Assembly: GCA_022828595.1 (NCBI GenBank) | Contig: JAKGHH010000004.1 | Coordinates: 86,766,270 to 86,830,269 of the forward strand | Direction: 5' to 3' | Length of the DNA: 64,000 nt | Source: Nelumbo lutea | Lineage: Eukaryota; Streptophyta; Magnoliopsida; Proteales; Nelumbonaceae | Shown: positions 39,401 to 51,400 of the stretch, piece after piece | How positions within the stretch are numbered: position 1 is the stretch's first letter | Layout: each line of letters opens with the position of its first letter | The notes under the pieces: generated by a model | Told to the model about the DNA's origin: nothing | Seen by the model: the letters and a program-made list of their open reading frames with translations, nothing else | Databases searched by the model: none | Translations under genes and position numbers: made by a program

Positions 39401-42400
39401 GAGAAACTTGAAAGTGGAGAAGTGTGTACACCATATGTCAACTCGGAAGAGCAACTTGCAAATATCTTCACCAAAGGTCATCATGTGCGGCACAAAGATT
39501 TGTGTGACAAGTTGGGCATGATTGACATCTATGCTCCAACTTGAGGGGGGAGTGTTAGAATAATGTTAAAATAACTTAGTTGCAGATGTAAGGGCCTGTT
39601 TGGCTAATTAAAGTGTTTTTTTTATTTCGTTTTTTATTTCTGTTACGTTTGTTATTGTACTCAGGGGCACAAGGGTCTTTTCCCTTGTTATTTTTGTCGC
39701 CCTATATATAGTAAAATAAAGACTGGCGCCGCCAGTACTGTTACATTGCAAAACCTTCTCTCTTCTCTCCTCTCTTCTCTTCTCTTCTTCTTCTCTTCCT
39801 TCTCTTCTCTTCCTCTTATCTCTGGCCGGCCACACTGTCAAGAGTTTTCTCAACACTCTCATAGTGTGTGATTGTAACTTTTCTTTTTATTAGATTTTCT
39901 TTTTCTCAAAGGACCATTGCTTGATCTGGTGATAAACTTTTGGGCTGGCAAGAATGAGAGCACAGGTTCAAGTCTGAGGGTGGCCACTTTGTGAGAAACA
40001 AAAATGCCAAAAGTTAGGTCTGTATCCGGTCCACACCTCCCAAGACATCAGATATTTGGGACCAACATTTGGGTAGTGACCTTTTAATATATCTTCATTT
40101 TTTCACTACCAGATAGAATACGTCTGATTTGGTTTCTAGAGTTTCAATAGAAAACACTTGCTCTTTATATTAAGAGATGGTAATTGTACCTTTTTTTGGA
40201 TTAATAACATATACATTTGAAGGACTGAAAAGGATACATATCATGGTACAGAGCTGCTTTGTGACAAAAGGGAAGTGGGAATGCCAAGGCCAAGAGGCCA
40301 CACATACAAGAGAGAGGGAGGGAGAGAATACTTTGATTGCTAATGGTAAATACTAAGTAGCAAAAACAAATTTATGGTTTGGGACCTTTGGCAAAAGGGA
40401 AGTGGGAATGCCAAGGTCAAGAGGCCACACATACAAGAGGGAGAGAGAGGGAGAGAGAGAATACTTCGATTACTAATGGTATGTACTAAGTAGCAAAAAC
40501 AAATTTATGTTTGGGACCTTTGGCAAATGATGCGTTTAAAGAGGTTAATTTGAAGGAGTGCATCTTGAAGTTCTGCTCTCTGCATCACAATTAAATTGGA
40601 GAGCAGATTAATGAATTTTTCTTCACAAGTCTATTAACTTTTGAATGCTCAAAACCTCATGTTGCAAATATCATGTACATGACTCAAACATTATTTGATA
40701 AAGATACAGCTCAAATAATAGCATTGTTTGACCTGTCATGTATGATGCTTCTTTTGGTGATGATATGACTTTATACCACTTTATCATTTATTTCTTTCAT
40801 TATCTTTTTGTTTCTAGGATAGGAAGTGTATCTCAGTTTGTTGCAATACATAATTAGTGGACTAGTGTATTTGGAGTTATAAGACATTGATATTATTAGA
40901 ATGGATGCAGATAATGGGGTATAAATCTTATGCTGAATTTGCAGTGCATCCAAACATGGCTTCATCACCAGATGTTGTGATGTCCTTTTTGCTTGATTTA
41001 AGTACTGTTGTCAGACCTAAGGCTGATGAGGTATTCTGTCTTATTTATGTACTTCTTATGATGTTAATTTTTGGTACTTCTTACCTCTTTCTTTGGTTGG
41101 AGATCTTTTTTGATGTTTCTGCAGTCTGCACTTCATTGATGTTTCTTCACATTCTAGGAGTTCAAAACAATTAGGGATTTTAAATTGAAAAGATGTGATC
41201 AAAGAAATGAAGATTTAGAACCATGGGATGAAGCTTACTTTACAGGGATGATGAAGTCTTCTGCCTACAACCTGAATTCTTCAGTAAGTCTATGCTTGCC
41301 ATTTAGTATGCAGGTTGTCCACTTTGGACAGAAAACTCTAGCTTTATACCTTTATCTGGATATGCTTATTTATTTTCATGCAATACTCAACCCTTTTCTT
41401 CATTCATTCCTGTAACAGGATTTTATAGATAATTGTTATTCTTGCTATTTTGGGCAGGTTGTAGCATCATATTTTCCTTTATCTCAGTGTATTGAGGGTT
41501 TAAAAGTTCTGGTGGAGTCATTGTTTGGTGCAACATTTTATAGCATTCCCTTGACTGCTGGTGAATCATGGCATCCAGATGTGCTTAAGATGGTGCTACA
41601 TCATCCTGAAGAGGTACATTGACTTCTTGATTCATACCTCTCTAATGCAATTATGTGGTTAAACATTAATTTCTTCACTTAGAGTTCACTTATAGAATTG
41701 TAATTATGTTTTGCAATACAATTTGGATGCAGTAAATAATTTTTTTGATAAATGGTGATTGTATTAAAAGGAGGGAGAGGTTCCCTCAATGAACAAAAGA
41801 TGCATTAGCCTCAAACTATTCCAAGAGACATCTGGAACAAAATTAAAAACAAGGGATTACATCCTTATAAACTTATTGCAACTTATACTTATAAAATCAT
41901 TACCATAGATGATCCTTATCCAGTGACAATCAAATTTGCCATGACTGAAGCCGCAATATTCCTTTATGATACTGGTCTAACGGATTATTGTTTTTTCCAC
42001 CTTTTCCATCACCACCTCCTTGCTAGTAATTTTGTCTTCAAATATTCTGCTGTTTTGTTCAGTCCAGACCACCCATCACATTGCAAAAGACCAGATTCCA
42101 AAGTATTCTACCTCAACTGCTGAAATGCTGAAACTGTCATTGCCATGAAGGCATCAGGCCTGCCATATCTTCTGGGGTTACTTGCTGCCTGTTGAAATAA
42201 TTGATTTTATGTTTGTTAGGATCTGTTTGGCTGATTAAATCCTTTTTATTTTAATCTATTATTGTACCATCACTTAATAGGGGCACAAGGGCCATTTCCC
42301 TTCTTATTTTTTCACCCTATATATTATAATGAAGCTGGCGCTGCCAGCACTGTTCCATTGCCTCAATCATTCTTCTTTCTTCTCTTCTCTTCTCTCTTCT

Positions 42401-45400
42401 TCTCTTCTCTTCTCTTTTGCCGTAATCTTTAATCAGATTTACTGTCAAGATGGTATCAGAGCGTGGCCATTGAATCTGGGCGATCAAGTGTCCTCTCCAA
42501 GCTGCTGAATCTGGGCAGAACAGAGGAGTACATTTGGGTTGATCGAATCAGACCTGCAACTGGTACCGCCCCATTTTTTTTCTTTTCTTCTCTTCCCTTG
42601 GTTGTGTACCAAGAGGAAAACGAATGGACCTGAATCACTGAATGTTGGCACACCCTTGTGAGGTTTTTCCTCTGTTTGTTTTGGATCATGTGATCCTGTA
42701 CCTGTGAAAGGTTGCTGTAGGTCACGTATGACCTGTTTTCTCTACTTGTTGGCTTGATGCCTTGTGTGTAGGGATCTCCTCTTGTGATTATTTCTTGTAG
42801 ACTTTTTGAAAAAACTAGTAGGCTGGGACTGCTACTCCGTACAGGTCTGAAAATCATATCTGTCATCTTGTTTTTTCTGGAAATTGGTATTGGTCTTGTG
42901 CTGAGATTAAGTCCAAAAACTGCAGTGTGGGTGGACTAATCACTTGTTGTGTGTGGAGCTTTTTGTTCTGATATAAGGAGGGATCCTAAGTTGAAGTTTT
43001 TTGATAAAAAAATTCTATGTTGGCCATGTCTTCTAAGAATTCTGCTACTTCAGGGATTTCCGAAAATCAAAATGGGGTAAGTGGGGGAATGGATATGAGT
43101 TTCCCCATGACTGTTATTCCCTTTGATGGTTTGAATTACCTTGAATGGTTTAGGGGAATAAAACTCTACATCACTGCTAGGGGAAAAATACGATACATCA
43201 ATGGGAAAGTGAAGGAACCAAAGAGCGGAAGTGTTGAATATGATAGATGGAACCAAGAAAATAGTATGGTGATGCCTTGGCTCTTGGTTTCTATGCTGCC
43301 ACAAGTGATAAAAACTTTTATGTGGGCTGAAACTGCTTGTGAAATATGGGAACAAGCAAAGTCCACCTATTCAGAACAGAGACACTATGCCAAGATATAC
43401 CAACTGCAAGTTGAATCGTCCACTTGCAACCAGGGGGAAAGGAGTCTCTCGGTGTACTATTCAGATCTGACATCGATATAGAAAGAAATTGATCACTATC
43501 AGAATGTTAACTGGAAGTCTGATAAGGATGCAAAGGCATACAAATCACTTGTATCTCAGCAACGGGTATTTGCCTTCCTCTTGGGGCTGAATCCTTCATA
43601 TGAGTCCATCAGGGTGCAGATCTTGGGAAGTAAAGACTTGCCATCAGTTCAGGAGGTTTATGCCTTGGTCCATCAGGGTGCAGATCTAATTGTGCATGCG
43701 GATGACATAGTGATCACAGGAGATTGGGAAGCTGAAATAGAGAGACTAAAAAAGTTCTTAACCACTCAATTTGAGGTGAAAGATCTAGGCCCCTTACGTT
43801 ATTTGCTTGGAATTGAAGTTGCCCGCTCTCACAAGGGCATCTTTATTTTCCAACGGAAATATGTACTAGATCTACTAGAAGATATAGGCAAACTGGGAGT
43901 GAGACCAATTAACTCACCAATTGAACCTAACCATTATCTAGGTGATAGTCAGGGAGAGTTCTTGAAAGATGTGAAGAAGTTTTAGAGACTTGTAGGGAGA
44001 CTCTTGTATTTGTCTATGACCATGCTTGATATTGCTTATGCAGTGGGTGTCCTTAGTCGATTCATGCACAATCCTAGGACAACTGACCTTGAAGCTGTAG
44101 AGAGGATCCTCAAATACCTCAAGAAGTTTCTTGGAGCTGGCTTGTTGTTCCAGTAACATGGACATTTAAAGGTGGAGGTATATACTGATGTTGATTGGGC
44201 AAGGGCAGTTGATGACTGAAAGTCTACCAGTGGATATTGTGCCTTTGTAGGGGTAAACCTAGTCACATAGAGAAGTATAAAACAAAGTGTGGTGGCTAGG
44301 TCTAGTGCTGAAGCAGAATACAGAACTATGTCTCATGGAGTTGCTAAAATCATGTGGATAAGAAATCTGTTAGGAGAACTGGGTTTTATAGTTAGCAACC
44401 CTATGTCACTCTATTGCGACAATAAGGCTGCTATCAACATTGCAGCTAATCTAGTCCTCCATGATAGGACGAAACACATTGAAGTGGACAAACATTTTAG
44501 TAGAGAGAAACTTGTAAGTGGATAAGTGTGCACCCCATATGTTAGCTCAGAAGAATAACTTGTAGACATCTTCACCAAAGGTCTTCATTATGTGCGGCAT
44601 AATGATTTGTGTGACAAGTTGGGCATGATTGACATCTATGCTCCAACTTGAGGGGGAGTGTTGAAATAATTGATTTTATGTTTGTTAGAGTCTGTTTGGC
44701 TGATTAAAGCCTTTTTTATTTTAATCTATTATTGTACCATCACTTGGTAGGGGCACAAGGGTCATTTCCCTTCTTATTTTTTCGCCCTATATATTATAAT
44801 GAAGCTGGTGCTGCCAGCACTGTTCCATTGCCTCAATCCTTCTTTCTTCTTCTCTTCTCTTCTCTCCTTTTCTCTTCTCTTCTCTTTTTCTGTAATCTTT
44901 AATCAGATTTACTGTCAAGACTGCCTCTTAATAATTGTAACAGATGTGATCAGATGCATGAGAAAAGCTACAATGAATCAGAAAGTGTGGGACAGGTCCC
45001 CCTCCCTGGCCACAAAATCAGCTGTTATAATCCAACATTATTCCTCTAGTCAGGAGATGATCAATGATCACTGTTCTATCCAATACGGAAGCCCAAATAA
45101 ATTTCCTGGACCTAGAGATTAGTGGTCCTGCTCTTCCCCAGTTTGTGGTGCCTACTTTCTTGCTGTCATGGTTTATTTCTAGCCATTATGAATACTTACA
45201 CATTTTTATGTTGGCATAGGTGCTTCATCTATTTAGAACAGTCAGTAATCCTCTTGGGAAGGAAGGATCAATTGAGACCATTGGAGGGTGGGGGAATACC
45301 TCTCATCTTCTTTCTTCTCTTATCCTTCTCATTTCTCTTCTATGCTTTCATCTCTTTACCTTTTCTAGTGGGTTTTAAGAACTTTTGTAAAACGATGGTA

Positions 45401-48400
45401 GATGCCCTTTTTTTTTATAGCTAGACGAATTTATTAAAAAGAACAGAGAGAAGAGGACACACTGTAAACCAGTACCTACCTACAAGAGAATCAGGCAACA
45501 GGCTCTAGGCCTTTACAGAATTACACCACAGATAATACAACCACCCCTAACTAAGGATTAAAAGTAAGATTCTCCCAATCATTACATTAGTGGAGAAAGG
45601 AAGGCTCATCAAAATCCTTCAATATGGCTGCACAAGAAAAAAGGATTGTTCTTTCAATTATGCCAATATGCCTTTGAGTCTCTTACTACTTTCTCCCTTA
45701 AAGATCTTGTAGATTTCTCTCCTTCAAAATGTGCCAATGAACTGCAAAAGTTGCAAGATTTCACAGGGTTGATTCAAGTCTGAAGGTTACCAGGAATGAC
45801 CTTTTGCCGCCAAAACAACTTGATGAATTGGTATAGAATTAAGGATGAATATCTGCAATCGGTTAGAAGATGCTAGGTAGATTTAAAGAACAGGAACAAA
45901 GCATGCAAGCATTTCTCAAATCCTTGTCTCTATCAATAAGATTATTGATTGCCAGAATTTTGTCACCCACATGGACAAAAGGACATTAGATGGAATGTTA
46001 GGTGGTCGCAATGCCCTTATTGGTTTATAAAGAAATTAATAACAGAGGCAAAGTGTGTAAAATAAAAAAGAGGTAGGTAGCTAATCTTGCTCCATCATGC
46101 TGTAGGCTGGCATTCTCTTATATATCACATATATAAAATACAGTACTAGGTTTGCATTAGATTGAATTCCCTAGGTCTCAACCCCTAACCCAACCTGTTT
46201 TTAGACGGGGTTGATGTTTACAACCTATCCATGAACTGACGTCATGGATAACCCGACCAAATCCTGTTCTTTTTTCAGGGTTGGACTGACCAGGTTTAGG
46301 TTGTGCCTGACCCCAAGTTTTTGCGGACCTACCAGAGCAGAGCAGTGCTACAGGGGACTATGCAGAAGTTCATTGTTCTAGCAAATTGGGACCAGGGCTT
46401 ATAATCTATGCCTAAATGAAGTACATATATCCCATCAGGATAACTTTGACTACAGGAATGCAATTGCCTTCATAAACAATGATTTTCTTATGTCAATGGA
46501 TTTTTTTTTAATAAACTTTTGTCAGTGGATTCAATCATTCAAGTTTTCTGTTTGTGCTTTCTAGGTATTTACCTTTCCACACAGAATAGTGTTTATTGCA
46601 GATATTCTTGAACTATTATTTTTCATTGTTGATTAATTATGAGAAAATATGCTTATATATGCTTAAGGAATTGTACTTGTATTCTCAGGGTGATTTGGGG
46701 TATCTGTACCTTGATCTGTACTCCAGGGAGGGCAAATATCCAGGTTGTGCTCATTTTGCCATTAAAGGTGGACGTCGTATTTCTGAGACAGATTACCAAC
46801 TTCCTGTATGTTCAAAGCCCTTTTGAACCCTTACCTAGGTTCTGTTTCTTCCAACTGCTGTTATTTGCTTGTTCTATTTTATTGTTATTAATCCACATCC
46901 TCCACTTTACTGGATCTGACCATTAGATACTCTATGCAAACTGATAATCACATTCTTCCTGTATCGCATCATTTGTATCTCCACAGAAGAGCTAAGACAT
47001 TCTACTATGGTGTCTGTCAGTAGTATTGTCAAGCAATACCGGAGCATATGAAGGGTGGTATTAGTTTTGGCATATCATGAAAATTCACAAACACCTGAAC
47101 TACCTGATGCTCATTAGGAGTGTAAACTTTATTGGTGTCCAGTGTTCTTCCCCTAGAGCCAAATATTCTCTCAAGTAGGATCATTTAGCGTGGATAATTT
47201 TATAATTTTGGACCACTCTTTGCTTTTGAGCACTGCCTGATAAGCTGAATTGATTACCATCTAGCTGTCTGAAGTGGGCAAGATTGGTAGAGTGACTGCA
47301 GTCATCCCTCTCAGTTTCTCTTGCAAGACCTGATTGAAGCATGTTTTGGGAATCTGGTAGTCCCATTGGTGGCGGAACTTCAAAAAAGCTGAAGTCCTTG
47401 CATTCCTTAAGGGTTCCTTGATTGCTAAACAAGCAAATGTTACTTTCTAGTAGTGGAATGGGATTTAGCAAACACCAGTAGTTGGAGTCAAAGCATGGGA
47501 AGAGGCCCTTGGCATCTCACTCATTTTAATAATCAAGTTAGAGATGCCTTGGCTTCCATTTCAGCTGAAATATGATTATGATGTACTCCAAGAAATTTCC
47601 AACTTCATGGCAGATGGTTTACTTGATTTGTGGGTCTAAACTCTAATGGGCATTTTTTTGCATGGTAACAGCTCTTTACCTACCTAAACATTAGTATTGG
47701 GGTGGGATTTTGTTATGCATTTCTGTACATTGATGTACATCCTCTCATGTATGCATTTTGCTAGATATTTATTACAAAATTATTCTTTTTCTCTAAAAAA
47801 GGGATTTATAGTTAGATTAGATTCCATACCGTTAGAATGCCAACTTTTCTTTGCTAGGCACATTAAAATTTGTACCTGGATTATTCTCTGCTTACTTATT
47901 GAAAAGCATGGGTTTAACTAAACTTAATATAATATGTAGTACATCTTTGCCGTCAGGTTCACTTTTATATGGTACATTGTAGGTTGTAGCACTTGTGTGC
48001 AATTTTTCGGCTTCAGCTGGTTCTTCAACTCCGAGGCTTAACCACTGGGAAGTAGAAACTCTGTTCCATGAGTTTGGACATGCTCTTCATTCTCTTCTTT
48101 CAAGAACGGTATATTTTCCTACTTGACCACTGCTTAAAGGTCAAGTTACAAATTTTGTATAATCTTTCTGTTTCTGATAATCCCATTAGTGATTTTTGTA
48201 GGATTACCAACATTTTTCAGGTACCAGAGTGGTCCTTGATTTAGCTGAAACACCTGCAAATCTTTTTGAGTGAGTAGAATACATTTCTAGTTATTATATG
48301 TCAATTGAGAAGCTATTAGCTGCTAGCCTGCTATTTAGTTTGTTCTCCAAAATTTAAGCTTGTCCTAGATACTATTTATAGAGAACCATTGCTTTGAAAG

Positions 48401-51400
48401 CTGAACTGGACATAATACTGCAGGGCTTGTAGTTCCTAGTTCAGTAGTTTGGCTGCCTGGTTCAGTGTTTTAAAAGCACAAGGAACAAAATGAGGCACAC
48501 CTTTTTGAAGCAAGGCGCAAACTTACTAAATAATTCAAAAAATGCAAAAAAAAAAACATTAACATAGTATTAATTAAAAAGTGAAAATTTTTTAGGAGGG
48601 AAGGGTATGTAGACTAGAGCACTCAGAGGGAGGGATTGCTTAGTGAGAAGGAAGAGGAATTTAAAAAGGAAGGTAGTAAAGGGATTGAATTGACTCCAAA
48701 AATTGAAAAGGAAAAGTGGAAAGGTGGAATAAGTAAAGAAAAGGGTGAAGTGAAAGTATATCATAGGAAGTTGGAGGAAAAATGGAAAAAGAAAATGCAA
48801 AAAAGTGACCAAAGTGAAGAGATTAATCTTTGACATTTAGGGCGACTTAGAGTTTAGTGGAAGGGGAGAGAGGAGGAAGATCTCTAGGTAAAATGTTGGG
48901 TTTAAGACGGGCTCTTGATTGAAGAGTATCTATGAAATTACAAGTTGGAACGTGAGAGGGTTGGGGAGTGCAAGAAAGAGGAGAGCAATTAAGGATTTAT
49001 TGAAGAGGGAAAAAGCTGATATTGTAGTGCTGCAAGAAACAAAATTGCCTAAAGTGGATGGAAGATGGATTAGAAGCTTTTGGAGATCAAGGGGAGTAAG
49101 CTGGTCCTTGGCTTCGTCAAGGGGAGCTTCAAGGGGAGTTGTCGCAATATGGAAGGATGAGGTAGTGGAACCGGTGGAGGAGTTGTCGCAATATGTCCCT
49201 AACAATTATAGATAAAGGAATGAATTGTGGAAGGAGTTGTCTGTGGTTCAAGGTTTATGGAATGGTCCTTGGTGCCTGGGAGGGTATTTTAAATGTCATA
49301 AGATTCTCTAAGGAAACTAGTAATCCTTCATGGTCAATTACATCAAGCATGAGGAAATTTGGCTTTGTAGAAAATTGTGAACTAAAGGAAATCCCACTCT
49401 TGCAAGTTAGGTTGACATGGTCTAATTTCCAAGAAAACCCCTTATGTTCAAAATTGGATAGGTTTCTCTTCAACCTAGCTTAGGAATGTCACTGGGGAAT
49501 CTTTCTAGAGCTCTGCCTAGGGTCATTTCTAACCATTGCCCCATTAAGATAGGTCTCCAATCATTTGTTAATGGACGCAGACCTTTTAGATTAGAAAACA
49601 TGTGGCTAACACATCCAGATTTTGGGGATAAAAGAATGGTGGGATGAAGAGTTAGGGGGGTAAAGTGGAAGGGGGTAAGATTTCATAAGAAGTTGCAAAG
49701 GCTAAGATCCAAATTGAAGAAGTGGAATAGGGACCAATTTGATAGAGCTGAGGAATAAAAATTGAATTTAATCTCTTGTATTGAGGAATTGGATGAGAAG
49801 GAATCTCAAAGAATCATGAATGAACACAATAGGGAAAAGAGAAGACAATTGAAAAAGGATTTGAAGGTTGTCTTACTTAGAGAGATTTGTAAGAGACAGA
49901 AGTCAAGGCACCAGTGGATTAAGGAAGGTGATGGAAATACTAGATTTTTCCATGATCTAGCAAATGGAAGAAGGCAGAAAATTTTTGTGGCAAAGTTAGA
50001 GGTAGAAGGGGAGGTGATTACAAATCAGGATGAAATAGGCGACTAGGAGTAGAAAGCCTTATGTGCTGATTTGGCCAAGCTTCTTGTGAAAGGAAGAGGA
50101 GAAAGTTGGGGATTTCAGCAATAGACAGAGGAAAGGGAAGAAAATGAGAAGAAGGTCAACTAGGAAAGTGATACATAACCCTAGCCGCCAGCCCCTCATT
50201 CTATTTATAATTAACTTAAATATGGGATATTACAAAGATGCCCCTAGTAGGGTGGCAACTCAACTAAGTACTTACAATTCTTTTAAAAATAAAGGACTAA
50301 TGGGCCCAAGGCCCAACAACTTCTTAATTTAAAAGAAAACAAACTAAACATAAATCAGCCCACTCAACACTCCCCCTCAAGTTGGGAATAGATGTCACAC
50401 ATTCCCAACTTGCGTAGATCATGTTCCAGCTTATTCTTCACAACACCTTTTGTGAGAACATCAGCAAGCTGCAGATCAGAAGAAATGTATGGAAGACAAA
50501 CTTCTCCAGAAGTTACCTTTTCTCTGATAAAATGTCTATCTACTTCAATGTGCTTAGTTCGGTCATGCTGGACTGGATTATGGGCAATATTGATTGTTGC
50601 CTGGTAGTATAGCATCATAGGTTCTTCTGCCTATACATCGATTTCTTCTAACAGAGAACGGATCTAGAGAAGTTTTGAAACTCCATGTGCCATGGCCCTA
50701 TATTCCGCTTCTGCACTTGATCTTGCCACAACTGTTTGTTTTTAACTCTTCCATGAGACTAAGTTACCCCCAACTAGGGTGCACATTCCTGAAGTTGATC
50801 TTCTGTCATCAAGGCATCCTACCCAATCCGCATTTGTATAGGTCTCTAGCTTCAGTTGTCCATGATCAGTAAACAATATGCCTCTGCCTGGATGTCCCTT
50901 CAAATATGCAAGGATCCTGTAAACTGCCTTCCAGTGTTGATCTCGTGGAGCATGCTTGTATTGACTCACTACACTTACTGCATAGGAGATGTCCGGTCTT
51001 GTCATACACAAGTATAGTAGCCGACCCACAAGTCTTTGTTATCTCCCAAGCTCCTTCACTGGTTCACCTTCTGATGCACTGATTCTATGGTTCTGATCAA
51101 TGGGGGTGCTAGCTGCCTTTGTTCCAAGCTTCCCTGTCTCTTGAAGAAGGTCCAAGACATACTTCCTTTGAGAGATAAAAATTCCATGTTTCAATCTTGC
51201 AACTTCAATGCCTAAGAAGTATCTTAGTTCTCCAAGATCCTTAATCTCAAATTCCTTATGCAGGTTCCTCTTCAGAGTATCAATCTCACTTAGATCATTC
51301 TTAGTGACAACAATGTCATCCACATAAACAATTAGGATTGACACCAAAGATCCCCTACGCTTCACAAACAAGATGTGATCAGATTGAGTTTGAGTGTAGC

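Larger units (their letters stand above)
34426..39843 (+). mobile_element. Ty1/copia element copia-2
   Basis: 5.42 kb, sense orientation. LTRs of 276 and 291 bp run TGTTAGAATA...GTCAAGA. The primer site is directly adjacent and slightly mutated (TGGTATTAGAAC). Flanks are ATTTT and GTTTT. Gag and pol are present but disabled by stops and a deletion of about 100 bp in reverse transcriptase near 38890. Its LTRs are related to those of copia-3, sharing the GGGGCACAAGGG and GCCCTATATAT blocks and the CTGGCGC(C/T)GCCAG palindrome. Confidence 0.88.
42190..44920 (+). mobile_element. copia-3, internally deleted, exact TSD
   Basis: 2.73 kb with LTRs of 261 and 262 bp, running TGTTGAAATAA...GTCAAGA. 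Perfect 5-bp flanks CTGCC at 42185-42189 and 44921-44925. PBS TGGTATCAGAGC is directly adjacent. The interior joins gag straight to the reverse transcriptase YVDD region at about 43688, removing knuckle, protease, integrase and half of the polymerase. It must have moved, or been deleted, as a non-autonomous copy. Confidence 0.92.
41740..45120 (-). pseudogene. Antisense LINE zf-RVT tail, split by copia-3
   Basis: On the minus strand 45120 to 44921 reads LLTRGIMLDYNS, then a Cys/His-rich block and AICSHLLQLL. It continues at 42189 leftwards with VWTEQNSRIFEDKITSKEVVMEKVEKTI. It ends near 41740 in AATACAATCACCATTTATC plus an A-run. Stops and frame shifts throughout. The two parts are adjacent once copia-3 and one CTGCC copy are removed. 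Confidence 0.6.
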
